Source: Apiospora phragmitis
Lineage: Eukaryota > Ascomycota > Sordariomycetes > Amphisphaeriales > Apiosporaceae
Assembly (NCBI GenBank): GCA_038363925.1
Contig: JAQQWL010000009.1
Span: forward strand, 124,001 to 188,000
Direction: 5' to 3'
DNA length: 64,000 nucleotides
The position numbers were made by a program, and so were the translations under genes. Positions 47,755 to 57,275 of the stretch are shown one piece after another; within the stretch, counting starts at the first letter, position 1, and every line of letters starts with the position of its first letter. The notes under the pieces were generated by a model, which saw nothing but the letters and a program-made list of their open reading frames with translations, did not search any database and was not told the origin of the DNA.

Positions 47755-48463
47755 CGGTTATAATCGAATCTTTATAATTAATAAGTTATTAAAATAAGTA
47801 GTTTAAAATGTAATTAATTCTAGAGTTATTAAAAAGCTTATAAGTATAGTATTTTAAATTAGTATTTTTTCTTTATTATAATTATTAATTTTATTTTATA
47901 ATTAAGGTATTTTTATATTTTAATATAATTTAATACTTTAAATTAATATTAAACTTAAAAGGATTAACTACGCTTATTATTATAAGTAATATAAAATTAA
48001 TTAAGTTTTTTAAAAACTATTTAAGGTATAATTATATTAAATAAATAATATACTTAATCTCTTTAAAAGTATTTTAATAAAATATATATATAAATATATT
48101 TAATTTTACATTTAATTTTATATTTATAATAATAAAAGTAAAGTATTAAAATATAATAAGTAAAGTTAAGTGCTTAAAATTAACGCATAGTCTTTATTTT
48201 TTTATTAAAACTTAACGTTTTATATAATTACTTATAAATCGAATAAAAGTTTTAAAATTTTATACTAGGTGAGTTTATATATAATTTTATTTAAAAATTA
48301 AAATAGTTAATTTTTAATTTTTTATATACTTTTTAAATAGCCTAAGCTTTTTAAATATTATAAAAAATAAAGGTTTTATATAACTTTTTTAATATTATAT
48401 ATATAATAAAGTTAAAAAAATTTAAACTCTTTATTATTAAATAAAGCTTATATATATTACTTT
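47755..48463. repeat. Second RIP-mutated AT-rich block
   Basis: About 0.7 kb of AT-rich DNA depleted in CpA/TpG, starting sharply after gcctgacacacggttataat. No family recognised. It continues after the solo LTR as 49,099-49,245. Confidence 0.7.
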
Positions 48464-49098
48464 AAGACGTACTTAGGTTTATATTAGCAATACGAGAGAG
48501 TATCTAAACGTACGACAGAGGAAACGCCCTGTCGGTATAATAGGCAACAGCACTTTAGTTCGTAAGGTAATAACAAGAGTGGTCGAGCGAAGGGATTCGC
48601 ACAATAAGGCTGTTTGCCTCACCAATGGGTTAGATTAATGATGCTTAGATTGATCACTAAAGTAGAGAGTGTCTATATGAAATACAAGGGGGACGTCCAT
48701 CGCTTATATATCCCGTCTCTCCCTCACTGATCCCTCGTTGCTCCGTCCTGATCAGTCGTGCTCTGTGTTGCTCAGTCGTGCTCAGTGTTGCTCCGTCGTA
48801 CTCCGCTGAGCTGCGTCTCTTATCCGTATCGTCACGTGACCAAGGCTGGCTGTCCAGTTTGGTCTGTCCCGGTTTGTCTGTCCAGATCTGTCTGCCCAGA
48901 TCTGCCTGTCCGTTGTCTGCCCTTGGTTGCTTGTCCTGGGTTCTTTTCCCTTAATGACTGTCATCGTGCCCCTGGTGGGTGGGTCCGTCATCGTTGGTGG
49001 GTCGTAAGCGCTGATGCTGGGTTTCGTACATGCCCGGGCCATCGTAGGGCCGTGCCGTAGGTGGGTCTTGGTCGCATGGTTAGGTCAGGTCGTAACAC
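48464..49098. mobile_element. Solo LTR of the LTR-A family, mostly unmutated
   Basis: The left part (aagacgtacttaggtttat, then caatacgagagagtatctaaac) matches 12,421-12,470, and the right end (gcatggttaggtcaggtcgt then aaca) matches 22,480-22,502. The length of about 635 bp fits the 660-bp LTR; the first roughly 40 bases do not align, so the left boundary is uncertain. From about 48,540 it keeps normal CpA/TpG and shows what the RIP-mutated LTRs once were. It has degenerate short repeats of cagtcgtgctc and of tgtctgtccagatc type. Confidence 0.7.
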
Positions 49099-49245
49099 TT
49101 TTTAAAATCCTTTATAACTCCTTTTAAACTTTATAGAAAAAATCTTTTATTAAAATATTTATAAAAACTTTAAAGATATTACTTACTTTTATTTTTCTAA
49201 TTTTTATGCGTATTTCTATGCCTTTTTAAATATGTTGAGTTTTAG
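49099..49245. repeat. AT-rich block, continuation
   Basis: About 150 bases of RIP-type composition, apparently the right-hand part of the block that the solo LTR interrupts. Confidence 0.55.
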
Positions 49246-49306
49246 TAAGAAATCGGGGGCCGTGCGGGCATTATTAGCACCTAATTTTACCTACTTCCGG
49301 GGGCCC

Positions 49307-49570
49307 CTATATTCCCCGGCGGCGCCGTAGCAATTCTTCGGACGAAGCAGCACGTGGGGCAATAACAGGAACGTTGTGTAAAGACGAGCCGTTGCCAGCA
49401 TCGAACGTCAAGGAAAATTGCGCAGGCCACGAAGGGTTGTAGGTCTCTAATAGAGGACGTGATGAACGGATGTGTGTATAATTGAGGAACGTGATCAAAA
49501 GGGATATGGCGGCCACGAGTAGGGAGGGGATACCGAGTGCCAGGGCAACAACGACTTCTTCCGATGCCAT
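49307..49570 (-). CDS. Small single-pass membrane protein, IAYLTY family, copy 6
   Basis: An 87-residue minus-strand frame: MASEEVVVALALGIPSLLV, hydrophobic to about residue 29 and ending ITFLNYTHI (diverged from IAYLTY). The tail has SWPAQF, DAGNGSS, VIAPRAAS and a final RRRRGI. Start context tgccATAGC on the plus strand gives gctATGGC on the coding strand. It lies just right of the AT-rich block. The family plan is clear although the six-residue signature is altered. Function unknown. Confidence 0.65.
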   Translation of the reverse strand: MASEEVVVALALGIPSLLVAAISLLITFLNYTHIRSSRPLLETYNPSWPAQFSLTFDAGNGSSLHNVPVIAPRAASSEELLRRRRGI

Positions 49571-50569
49571 AGCGGATCAAAGAGGAAAGAAAGAGAATTC
49601 TGGGGTTGGATTCGAGTAAGGATGTGTGATCTGGTGGAGGAAAAAAAAGATAAACAAACAAACAAACGAGTCTTATATCTAGTGCTGGCCGAGAAACGGT
49701 TATGGCAAGAGGACCTAGAGCTCTGTTGACTCCAGGAGTACTGGCGGTTGCCAGGGACAACAACAGGGGAACAGCTGCGCTTGAGCCTGGCTTGAGCCTG
49801 AGCTTAGGCGTGGATTGGTCAAATCGGGGCAGTCGGGGCAGACGAGGAGGCCTAGCAAGGCCTGGCAATGGAGCATCTTCCGTGCTGTCACCCAGTATTT
49901 TGTCGGCTGACATGCGAGTGACACGTCGGCTTTAGGTGGCGGTGGCTGTAGATGACGAAATGGATGAGGGGGTTTTTACAGTTCAACTGGAGGGTTGGGG
50001 TTAGGGGGCACGGGGGGGGCGCGAGCTCGAACTATTCGAATAACGCTATTACGAATTTCAAGATGTGCATACATAATTATCAGTCACGACTAAAGAATAA
50101 TGAGTCTGTCCAACTACGGAGATCTTGATCAAACATTTGCCCAATAAAAAGTGAAACTTCGATTGGACATTCCCATTCGTTCGTGAAGATTTACAGATAA
50201 TATACATAATATTATGTCCACTCATGCTCTGAGTATGTCTTGTGTGACATGAGAACTAGACAGTCCACCTACTACTACTGTAGTCTCCCCCTTCTTCCCT
50301 CGGGGAACCATGCTTCCATCCACGATCCTCGCGAGTGCGACGGGAAAGGGGGAGAGGATTTTGTCCTATATCATCATCCATACATGCTGTGCTGCCCGCT
50401 TTCAAAGATGCTTCCACGCCCATCAACTGATCCACCTATATCAACAAGGGAGTAGAGAGATCAAAACAGAGGGGCGCTGTCGTTTTTGGCGGTTGCTCCT
50501 GGCCCTTCCTCCTCCCCAATCTAGAGAATCGTAGCACCACGCCCCGTTTTTACGCCGACCCCGCCATCT
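49571..50569. other. Intergenic region, no gene recognised
   Basis: Promoter side of copy 6 and 3' flank of TIM50. The longer minus frame 49,287-49,913 covers copy 6 in another frame and is rejected. Confidence 0.45.
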
Positions 50570-52221
50570 TCAACACAAGAAAGCGTAGGTTATGTGTCGT
50601 TCGTTTCGTATTAGTACAGAGATTCTTCCATGCCTGCCATCACCACCACTGTGGTTATCTGTCGGCATGTTTCTTTTTATTTTCTTCTCGCCGCCAGGCA
50701 GGAACCACCCTGTCAAGGAGCCCTTCATGCTGGCCATGGCCTCGGCCTGGGCCTTCTCCTGCATCTGCTGCTCCTCCTCGAGCCACTTCTTGCCGTTCTT
50801 GCGGATCTCGTCCTCCATCATCTCGTAGTTGCGCTGTCCGCGCTCGCGCGCGATGTCCTGCAGCATCTTGCCCTGCGCGAACGCCTCGCTCGGGTTCACC
50901 TCGCCCTCCGGCACGACCAGCATGCTCATGTTGCTGGGCTTGAGCCCCAGCATCGAGCCGAGGGAGGCCATGCCCGACTTGTGCTTGGGCTTGCGCGCGT
51001 TGAACTCCTTCTCGAACTGGGCCCGCGCGATGGCCTCGCGCCGCTGGAACTCGGTTGGGATGTGCTTGCCGTCGAACGACTTGAGCACCTCCCGCACGTC
51101 CTTGTACTGCATGGTGTGGACGTACTCGAGGAAGGGGATCAGCGAGACGAGCTCCTTGTCCTTGGGGTCGCCCGTCCACTTGGGGAGGACAATGGCGTTC
51201 TCGGGCTGGTTGCGGACGTGCCTGGCGTTGGTATCGACGATGATGACCTTGGAAAGGTCACGGTTGAGGTAGGAGAGATCCTTGACGATCTCGCCGTTCT
51301 CGTACTTGGTCGCCTCCCGGAACAGCGGCCAGACGATGAAGCGGAAGGGGTCCATCTTGCGTACCAGAGGCTCGCCCATAGCGAACGGCACGGTGGTGAA
51401 GAGGACCAGCTCGTAGTACTGGCTCAGGTAGTGCAGGAAGTAGTCGGCGCCGGGGCGCTTGGCGATCCTCCAGCCGTGCTCGCGTGTCCACTCGCTATGC
51501 ACCAACATGTCCTCCAGACTGATACACAGGGTGTAAGGGCGCTCGAACATGGGGTCCGGATCGGGTAGCAGCTTCTCGAATGTGGGTTCGTTGTAGTAGC
51601 TCAGAGTGTCGCCGGTACGCGCACGGAAACGCTTCCACCACAGGGCCGGGAACCAGCCGTTGGGGATATCCTGATGCGCCGGGGCCTCTTCTCGTCCCAA
51701 TCCCGACCCAGGTATGCGACACTGGCAACGGTCATGAACAGCGCAGCGCCATACATGTAATTCGCCATTTGGTTACGCCGCCGATCAGTCGAGGAGACAT
51801 ATGCGGAGGCCGGGAGCTCGCCCTTGCCGCGACCGCCGCTCTCGGCCGGTTCCTCCAGCTGTTGCAGTGCGGATTTGTTGCTGGCACCCGCCTTTTCGAA
51901 TTCCAGAGTAGACGGGATGCCTTGAGTTAAGTCGGGGAGGTTGAAAGGTTTTTGAGGTTCTGTGGGTTCTGAGGGCGCATCTTGGATCTTGGGGGCGGAC
52001 TCGGCCTCTAGCGGATCAGGGCCGTCGGTCAGAGGTTTCGAGGTGGACTGCGGATCTGTAGGTTTTGAGAGATTTGATGGCTTGGATGCGCCTTTGTCTG
52101 CCATGCCTCGCATCCATAATGAAGAAGACGGAACTGTGATTCTGGAAGCTGTCGGTGTCCGGAGAGCTGTCCTTGTGAAAGCGGGCGAGCGCGCCGAGCG
52201 CAAGAGAGCTCTCGACCACAT
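50570..52221 (-). CDS. tim50: Mitochondrial import translocase subunit TIM50, one apparent frameshift
   Basis: Receptor of the TIM23 complex in the inner membrane, handing presequence proteins from TOM to TIM23. ATG at 52,221 starts a basic presequence (MWSRALLRSARSPAF, SSSLWMRGM). A Pro/Ser-rich matrix segment follows, then one membrane segment at about residues 152-172 (MYGAALFMTVASVAYLG), then the FCP1-like domain (LCISLEDMLVHSEW, KRPGADYFLHYLSQYYELVLFTT, VIIVDTNARHV). The phosphatase motif DXDX(T/V) is lost (SLEDML), as is usual in Tim50. Near 51,688-51,692 the frame changes within gacgagaagagg on the coding strand: one G appears missing (DE/EEAPAHQDIPNGW). No splice sites fit. TIM50 is essential in yeast, so an assembly error is likely. 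The last 30 residues look atypical. Confidence 0.88.
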
Positions 52222-53439
52222 GCTGGATACGTATCTGGTCGCACCCAAATCGCGATAATTGAGAGAGAAGGTCCGTCCAGCCCAAAAAGCCGAGCTGGCA
52301 GCTGAAATGTAGTTCTGGCGTAGAAGAGAAGATTGGGTGGTGTACAGAAAAAAAAGGTTGCGCCAGTCAATTCGAGCTTGCTTGCACATAAATCGACGAG
52401 CTTCTGTTCAGCTCCTCTTCCCTCTAAATTTTATTCCAGCCACAGTCTTGGTTGGGTTGGGGGGCAGATAAGCTAGCGCTGCCAACCGCTAATCCACCTG
52501 TCCAGCCTGTGCTGCACCTTATCGGTTGATGACGATCGTACCATCATCAGCCACAACCCTCACGTCATTCCACTTTCTCACCGAGGCCGTTGTCGCAGCC
52601 GCTTCTTCCAAACAGATACTGTGCATACTAAATTCAATTCCACCGAGATCAATTCACACGTCTGGTAACTAATTAACTCTGGTGAAAGGAGTTGCTTCAT
52701 GATGGCATTACTGAGGGAACCTTGAGTGGCAATTGTTGATTTGTTGCTTTCCAATCTCTTCAGGAGCCAGTCGCATGCTGCCTGCCGAAGCGGCCATTAG
52801 GGAAATGCTAAAATGAAGCCCCGCCTTATTCGCCCATCATCTGACCCGCCCTGCCAATCACCGGCTTACCCCAGACTTTCGAACTCTCTGCTCTGCCGTA
52901 CAAAGAGTCGAGATTGCAACTCAATCTATCTCTTTTGCCTCTTACTCATCTGTCTCAACCCTTTCCATCCTGTCCGGTCTCTTATTACCATTCCCTCTCC
53001 TACATAGTCAACATTGTTTGTTTTATTGGAGTTGAGTCTTTGCAACCTGCCGAAACAACTGACACTGGTACTTGCGACTCGAAGTGACCAATTGCCAGTC
53101 TCTGCCGATACTCCCACTTATCCCGCCAGACCCCTACACTCACTGCAACCATGGCTGCTCAGGGAGCTGCGTTTTAGAGGGTGGTTATCATTCGTTTGAG
53201 AATATCACGATGGCACCACCTCGGTATGCCTCGTTCTATTCCAATTTCAACAACACTAGAAGCAACCTTCAATCAAACTCTCCAGATATCTACTGGATCT
53301 CTATCGATCCTTTTACACCTCCGATAAGGAATTGACCCCACCATCATTCCACGCGCGAAGCCGACCGCTTAATCGTTCACCCTCGCCACCTACATCCAGT
53401 CAGTACATACTGTATTTGCACCCACATACGACAGCCAAC
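52222..53439. promoter_or_regulatory. Divergent intergenic region between TIM50 and the F-box-like gene
   Basis: 1.2 kb separating two divergent starts. It contains CT-rich and CAAT-like sequence and several short frames without domains. No specific motif is called. Confidence 0.35.
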
Positions 53440-54309
53440 ATGCGACGTCCTTCTGCAGGCTCCAAAGCCTCGCGTGCGTCTGGCACTAAGCCAGGCCCGA
53501 CTCCCGTTTCAGCTACGACCAATGCGCCCGGAGCCGAGTCGGACCCAGTGTCGGCGCTGGCCATCAACATCAGCGACCTTACCCTCGACGTGCCCATCGA
53601 GAATGCCCCCAAACCGAAGCGAAGGCCCATCATCCCTTTCCGGTTCTTGGAGCTGCCCTCGGAACTGCGCATCAAGATCTACGAATACCATTTCGACAAC
53701 TTCGGCGAAGTCTTGGACCTTGATTTTGAGAACTACAAGCGCTACCACAAGAGGCTCGGGCTTCTACGGACATGCCGCCTCACTTACCAGGAGGCTAGCT
53801 ATGTCTTCTACAGCACACATACCGTGCGCCTCTTCCCTATTTATGGAAAGTTTTTCAAGGCCAAGAAGCCCCTGCTTGCCCGGATGAAGCCGAACCAACG
53901 CTCCATGATCAACACGCTCGAGCTTCGCCTAGGACCAGGATGGAACCGACCTCCCCGCGGCTGGGTCGTCAATGAAGGGCTCGGGCTGAAAGACTGCGTT
54001 TCCGCGCGTCGGGTCAAGGTCTTTGTCGAGTGCGACCCCTCCAACGAGATGTTCAAGGGTTTTCGCCACTCAGACGGCTTCTACGAACGGTTCTCGCGCG
54101 AGCTTTTGGGTGCCGTCCTGGATGATCTGCCTCGGATTGAGACGGTGGAGTTCGACGCCAACCCTTCGGTGAAGAAGAATGGCGCCATGATGAAAGCCCT
54201 GCTCGAAGTCACCACGGCCAAGGGAGTGAAGCTGGCTTGGGGCCCCGAGAAGGGATGGGACGACGGGGGAGGAAAAAGAGGACGAAGTCAAGATCATCAG
54301 CTATGGTGA
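53440..54309 (+). CDS. F-box-like fungal protein, possible 3' frameshift
   Basis: The start is taken at MRRPSAGSK (53,440), after a CAAC context; an upstream in-frame ATG at 53,332 would add 36 low-complexity residues. After a Ser/Pro-rich N-terminus (to about residue 65) comes FRFLELPSELRIKIYEYHF, the LPxELRxxIY core typical of short fungal F-box-like/2EXR proteins, then LLRTCRLTYQEASYVFY, also characteristic. The role is probably as an adaptor, partner unknown. The frame stops at 54,309 after GGGKRGRSQDHQLW. Dropping one G from the G5 run at about 54,266-54,270 gives EEKEDEVKIISYGEIGSRM and a stop at 54,400, which looks more protein-like. I consider that end more likely but unproven. Confidence 0.65.
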   Translation: MRRPSAGSKASRASGTKPGPTPVSATTNAPGAESDPVSALAINISDLTLDVPIENAPKPKRRPIIPFRFLELPSELRIKIYEYHFDNFGEVLDLDFENYKRYHKRLGLLRTCRLTYQEASYVFYSTHTVRLFPIYGKFFKAKKPLLARMKPNQRSMINTLELRLGPGWNRPPRGWVVNEGLGLKDCVSARRVKVFVECDPSNEMFKGFRHSDGFYERFSRELLGAVLDDLPRIETVEFDANPSVKKNGAMMKALLEVTTAKGVKLAWGPEKGWDDGGGKRGRSQDHQLW

Positions 54310-54400
54310 AATCGGTTCGAGGATGGCCATGAATGCTCATGTGCTGATTGACTCGAGTCACTCACAAGAGCATGGAACGAGCGTATTGGTCCTAGCTTAG

Positions 54401-55499
54401 AGGGCACAACAGCGAACTGCCTCTCGCATCTCGGAGGTTTCAGACATCGAAGAAGAACCGAAGAGGGATACTCGGTTTACAGACTAATTGATCTTCAAGG
54501 AGCTGATACGGCTCATCACGTTTACGAGTTATGCATTTTGGAAGTGCGGCGAACCATAGGACGCTCGTTGCAAGGTTGACTGCCAGGAAATGTAGCAATT
54601 TGTGCTTCTGTCATGGCCAAAAGGGGCTTTAGGACTGCCCCGCTTACATCCTACGAATGTACATGCGTGTATACTACCTAGTCATGAGTGCCCCTCTACT
54701 TAACCTATCGAGTTTGTTTTCAATGATAACGAGTTACTATGATTTCGTGAACTACCTTAACCCGGCGTCCTTGATTTGACCCCAGGGGATCAATCGAACT
54801 AAAGTGATTGTAACCAGGTCCGGAAAGGAACCTTCATGCGTATGTAACCCGTCTTAGGCGTCGCCGATGCCCTCTGCCCCGCTTAACCCCTCTCCCTCCC
54901 CTACCTATTCCTTCGATAAGGAATACTCAGCCAGCTTAGATGCATTGATTATTTGGCCTTTGATTTTCTTGGCTCCCAATAACTACACCGTCGAAGATCG
55001 AAATGTCGAAGCGGGTGCTCGTGGATGATCCACAACTGCATACTTATCCTAGTCCAGCTTCGCCCGACTTTGGTGAGGGCTTGCAGCAATCACAAATCAT
55101 TGGACTTGGCCGTCTAATACCACCTGCATTATTATCGTATTCTTATTAGTGATACTAACCCTCGTTTCGTGCTCGGTCTTGCCGTTTCCCACTACGGGTC
55201 TTGCTCAGGGGACATACAACTCAGTAGGTCGATCCTGAGGTGACTTAAGCACGCGCGCCCACGCCCACTCCCATGTCCGTCGCGAGGATGCGGCATAGTA
55301 CCGCCAACAAAGCTGCCGTCAAGAAGCTGGGTCCGAAACACTTTGATGACCAGCGGTCTACTGGGATTTCGTGTGACGGATAAGCAGCCTTGCACTGCCA
55401 GAGGAGGCCGGACGGCCAGCCGCTGCGCTTATAGTCCGGTAACGTAATCGCCTTGGAGGAGGGGAGGGGCGAAGGTGTGGGCTAAGCCGGACAGGGAGG
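54401..55499. other. Intergenic region, no gene recognised
   Basis: Nothing supported in 1.1 kb. It includes the possible 3' continuation of the decayed HET gene (minus strand), which I could not follow past a donor-like gtaagt at about 55,555. Confidence 0.4.
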
Positions 55500-55981
55500 A
55501 CCAAGGCATCCGTCAGGTGCGTCGTTTCTCTTGATTGCCGTAGCCCATCGCTACTTACCCAATACCACCCCCGACGACGGATCCGACACGGGACAAGCCG
55601 GTAGTACCGTGACGGGGGCGACAAAGGCACGCCGCAAATATACCTCCTGGCAGGAAGAAGACGATATAGCGCCCACGGTAAGGAAGGCGCGGCTGTATGC
55701 CCCGGTCCATGATCGCGATCTCCCTCTTCCCAGTCCGCGCGATCACCCTGGCGGATGCACAAGGCATCGATCCAGACGCAAGGGACCGAGAGAGCCCTGG
55801 CCAGAGCCACCGTATCCCTCTGCGTTGGCGACAGGTTGTCCCCCGGAACGGTGGCCTTGAGCTTCTGCTCCGACTCGCGCGTGAGCAGAAATCTGGGGCT
55901 AGACAGCCCAGCAGTAACTCAGTGCCAAGTATCTCCGATTCGGAGGCGCTCGCCTCTTGCGTCAACCAGTCTAGTGGGCAT
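55500..55981 (-). pseudogene. HET-domain (heterokaryon incompatibility) gene, decayed
   Basis: Minus-strand pieces in different frames line up as a HET domain in order: MPTRLVDARGERLRI (from 55,981), RYLALSYCWA, RFLLTRESEQKLKATVPGDN, RDTVALARALSVPCVWIDALC then IRQGDRADWE (about 55,830-55,730), EIAIMD, and AYSRAFLTVGAISSSSC. The WIDALCIxQxDxxDW block is the strongest HET signature. At least four frame changes lie within 450 bases, so no single frame spans it. HET proteins trigger incompatibility cell death on fusion of unlike strains; this copy looks incapable of making the domain. Homopolymer errors could explain one or two changes, but hardly all. Confidence 0.72.
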
Positions 55982-57275
55982 GAAACCGGGTATCTTGGTC
56001 TCGTAATGCGAGTGGTCCTGCGCAATCGTCCAGAGTGGCTTTGAGAAACTCGACCGGTGTTTTCCCGGTACCGATGATCAGATCGGCCGGGGAAACGGCG
56101 CGATCTCGCCACCTATCCTGATACCCGGGGGCATATATTGTTCAGCCCATGTGTCGCCTGTAGAATGAGGAACAGGAATATGATCGCTGATGTACTTACT
56201 TCATCTGGAAGATAACGGAAAGGACAGCACGTGCAGTCCTTCTTCACATGGTGATTCTTCATCATAGTCATATTCATTATCCCAGAGCAAAATTTGGAAA
56301 TGCCAGCTGGTTACGGGTTTGTCTATCAGCGTCAGTCAACACTGCTTTCATAATACCGCGACTCCGTTGCTTTTGCCTGCGTCCATCTGAATTGAGTTCT
56401 TTAACGACTGGAACTCTGTTTACGCGTGATTCGATGACGTATTTTATACGGTGTGTGGTCTGAAAGCTCGACAAAGATTGTTAGATGTTGGGGGTTTGGA
56501 TTTTGGTTCATTCGAGGATCGTGGGCGTGTAAATCGGAGACGATTGAACGGGGTCCGGGGCTTACCTCGCCAAGTACGGGGGCGGGGGATGAAACATCTT
56601 GCAATAACCTCGAACAATAGAATGAATACTTTGGGCTGTGGTTGTAGTAAACCTACTACAACTATCGCTCCGAATGCGTTCACTTGCGTCACTGTTGCTG
56701 GTTGTCATTCGGATCGTGTTATTTGATATGTCTGTATAGGTATGGACCATTGACGTCCGTCTGTATGACTACCTAAAAGTACACACCATCAATCATGAAT
56801 AACAAACATGGCTATAATGCAATCTAGAAACATCCACACCCTATTCTGTGCTCGCCGAGTTCGGAAAAAGTCGGGTGGAAAGAACAAAAATCTTGTGGCG
56901 ATGATCGTCGTGTTGTGCCGTAGACTCGTAGGAAGCAATGCAGATACCACTGCGCACCCGTCCGACCCCTTTCCATGTAAAACGCAAAAACGATATGTCC
57001 GCACGCAATGCAATCTATGACAGATGGCTTGAACAGAACAGAATCAAAAACTCCGCGAAAATAAACGCCAGTCTGGCTTCCCCTGCCAACTCCCCAGCAA
57101 ATCCGGAACACCTCATGTAGAGAAAAACAAGTAGTACTGCCGCCTTCGCTCATGAATCTTCAATGTCAAATATGCCCTTTCCATCATTTCATCATCATCT
57201 CGTGCTCGCTCGCTCGTTCACTCCCTTACTCCCTAGCTTTCTTGCCGAAGACAGATAAGAAGAAGAACCGAGCCT
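55982..57275. other. Intergenic region, no gene recognised
   Basis: About 1.3 kb without a supported gene. Several 60-110 aa frames on both strands overlap each other and lack domains or start context. Confidence 0.45.

Noticed and set aside
48464..49098. Protein-coding gene in the GC-balanced segment (48,758-49,060 frame)
   Set aside because: The segment aligns at both ends with the LTR-A terminal repeats; the frame is made of short degenerate repeats.
49307..49570. Leaving copy 6 out of the membrane family
   Set aside because: IAYLTY is altered to ITFLNY, but the start (EEVVVALALGIPSLLVA), SWPAQF block and Arg-rich end keep it in the family.
50630..51568. 312-residue plus-strand frame opposite TIM50
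   Set aside because: Antisense shadow of the conserved FCP1-like domain.
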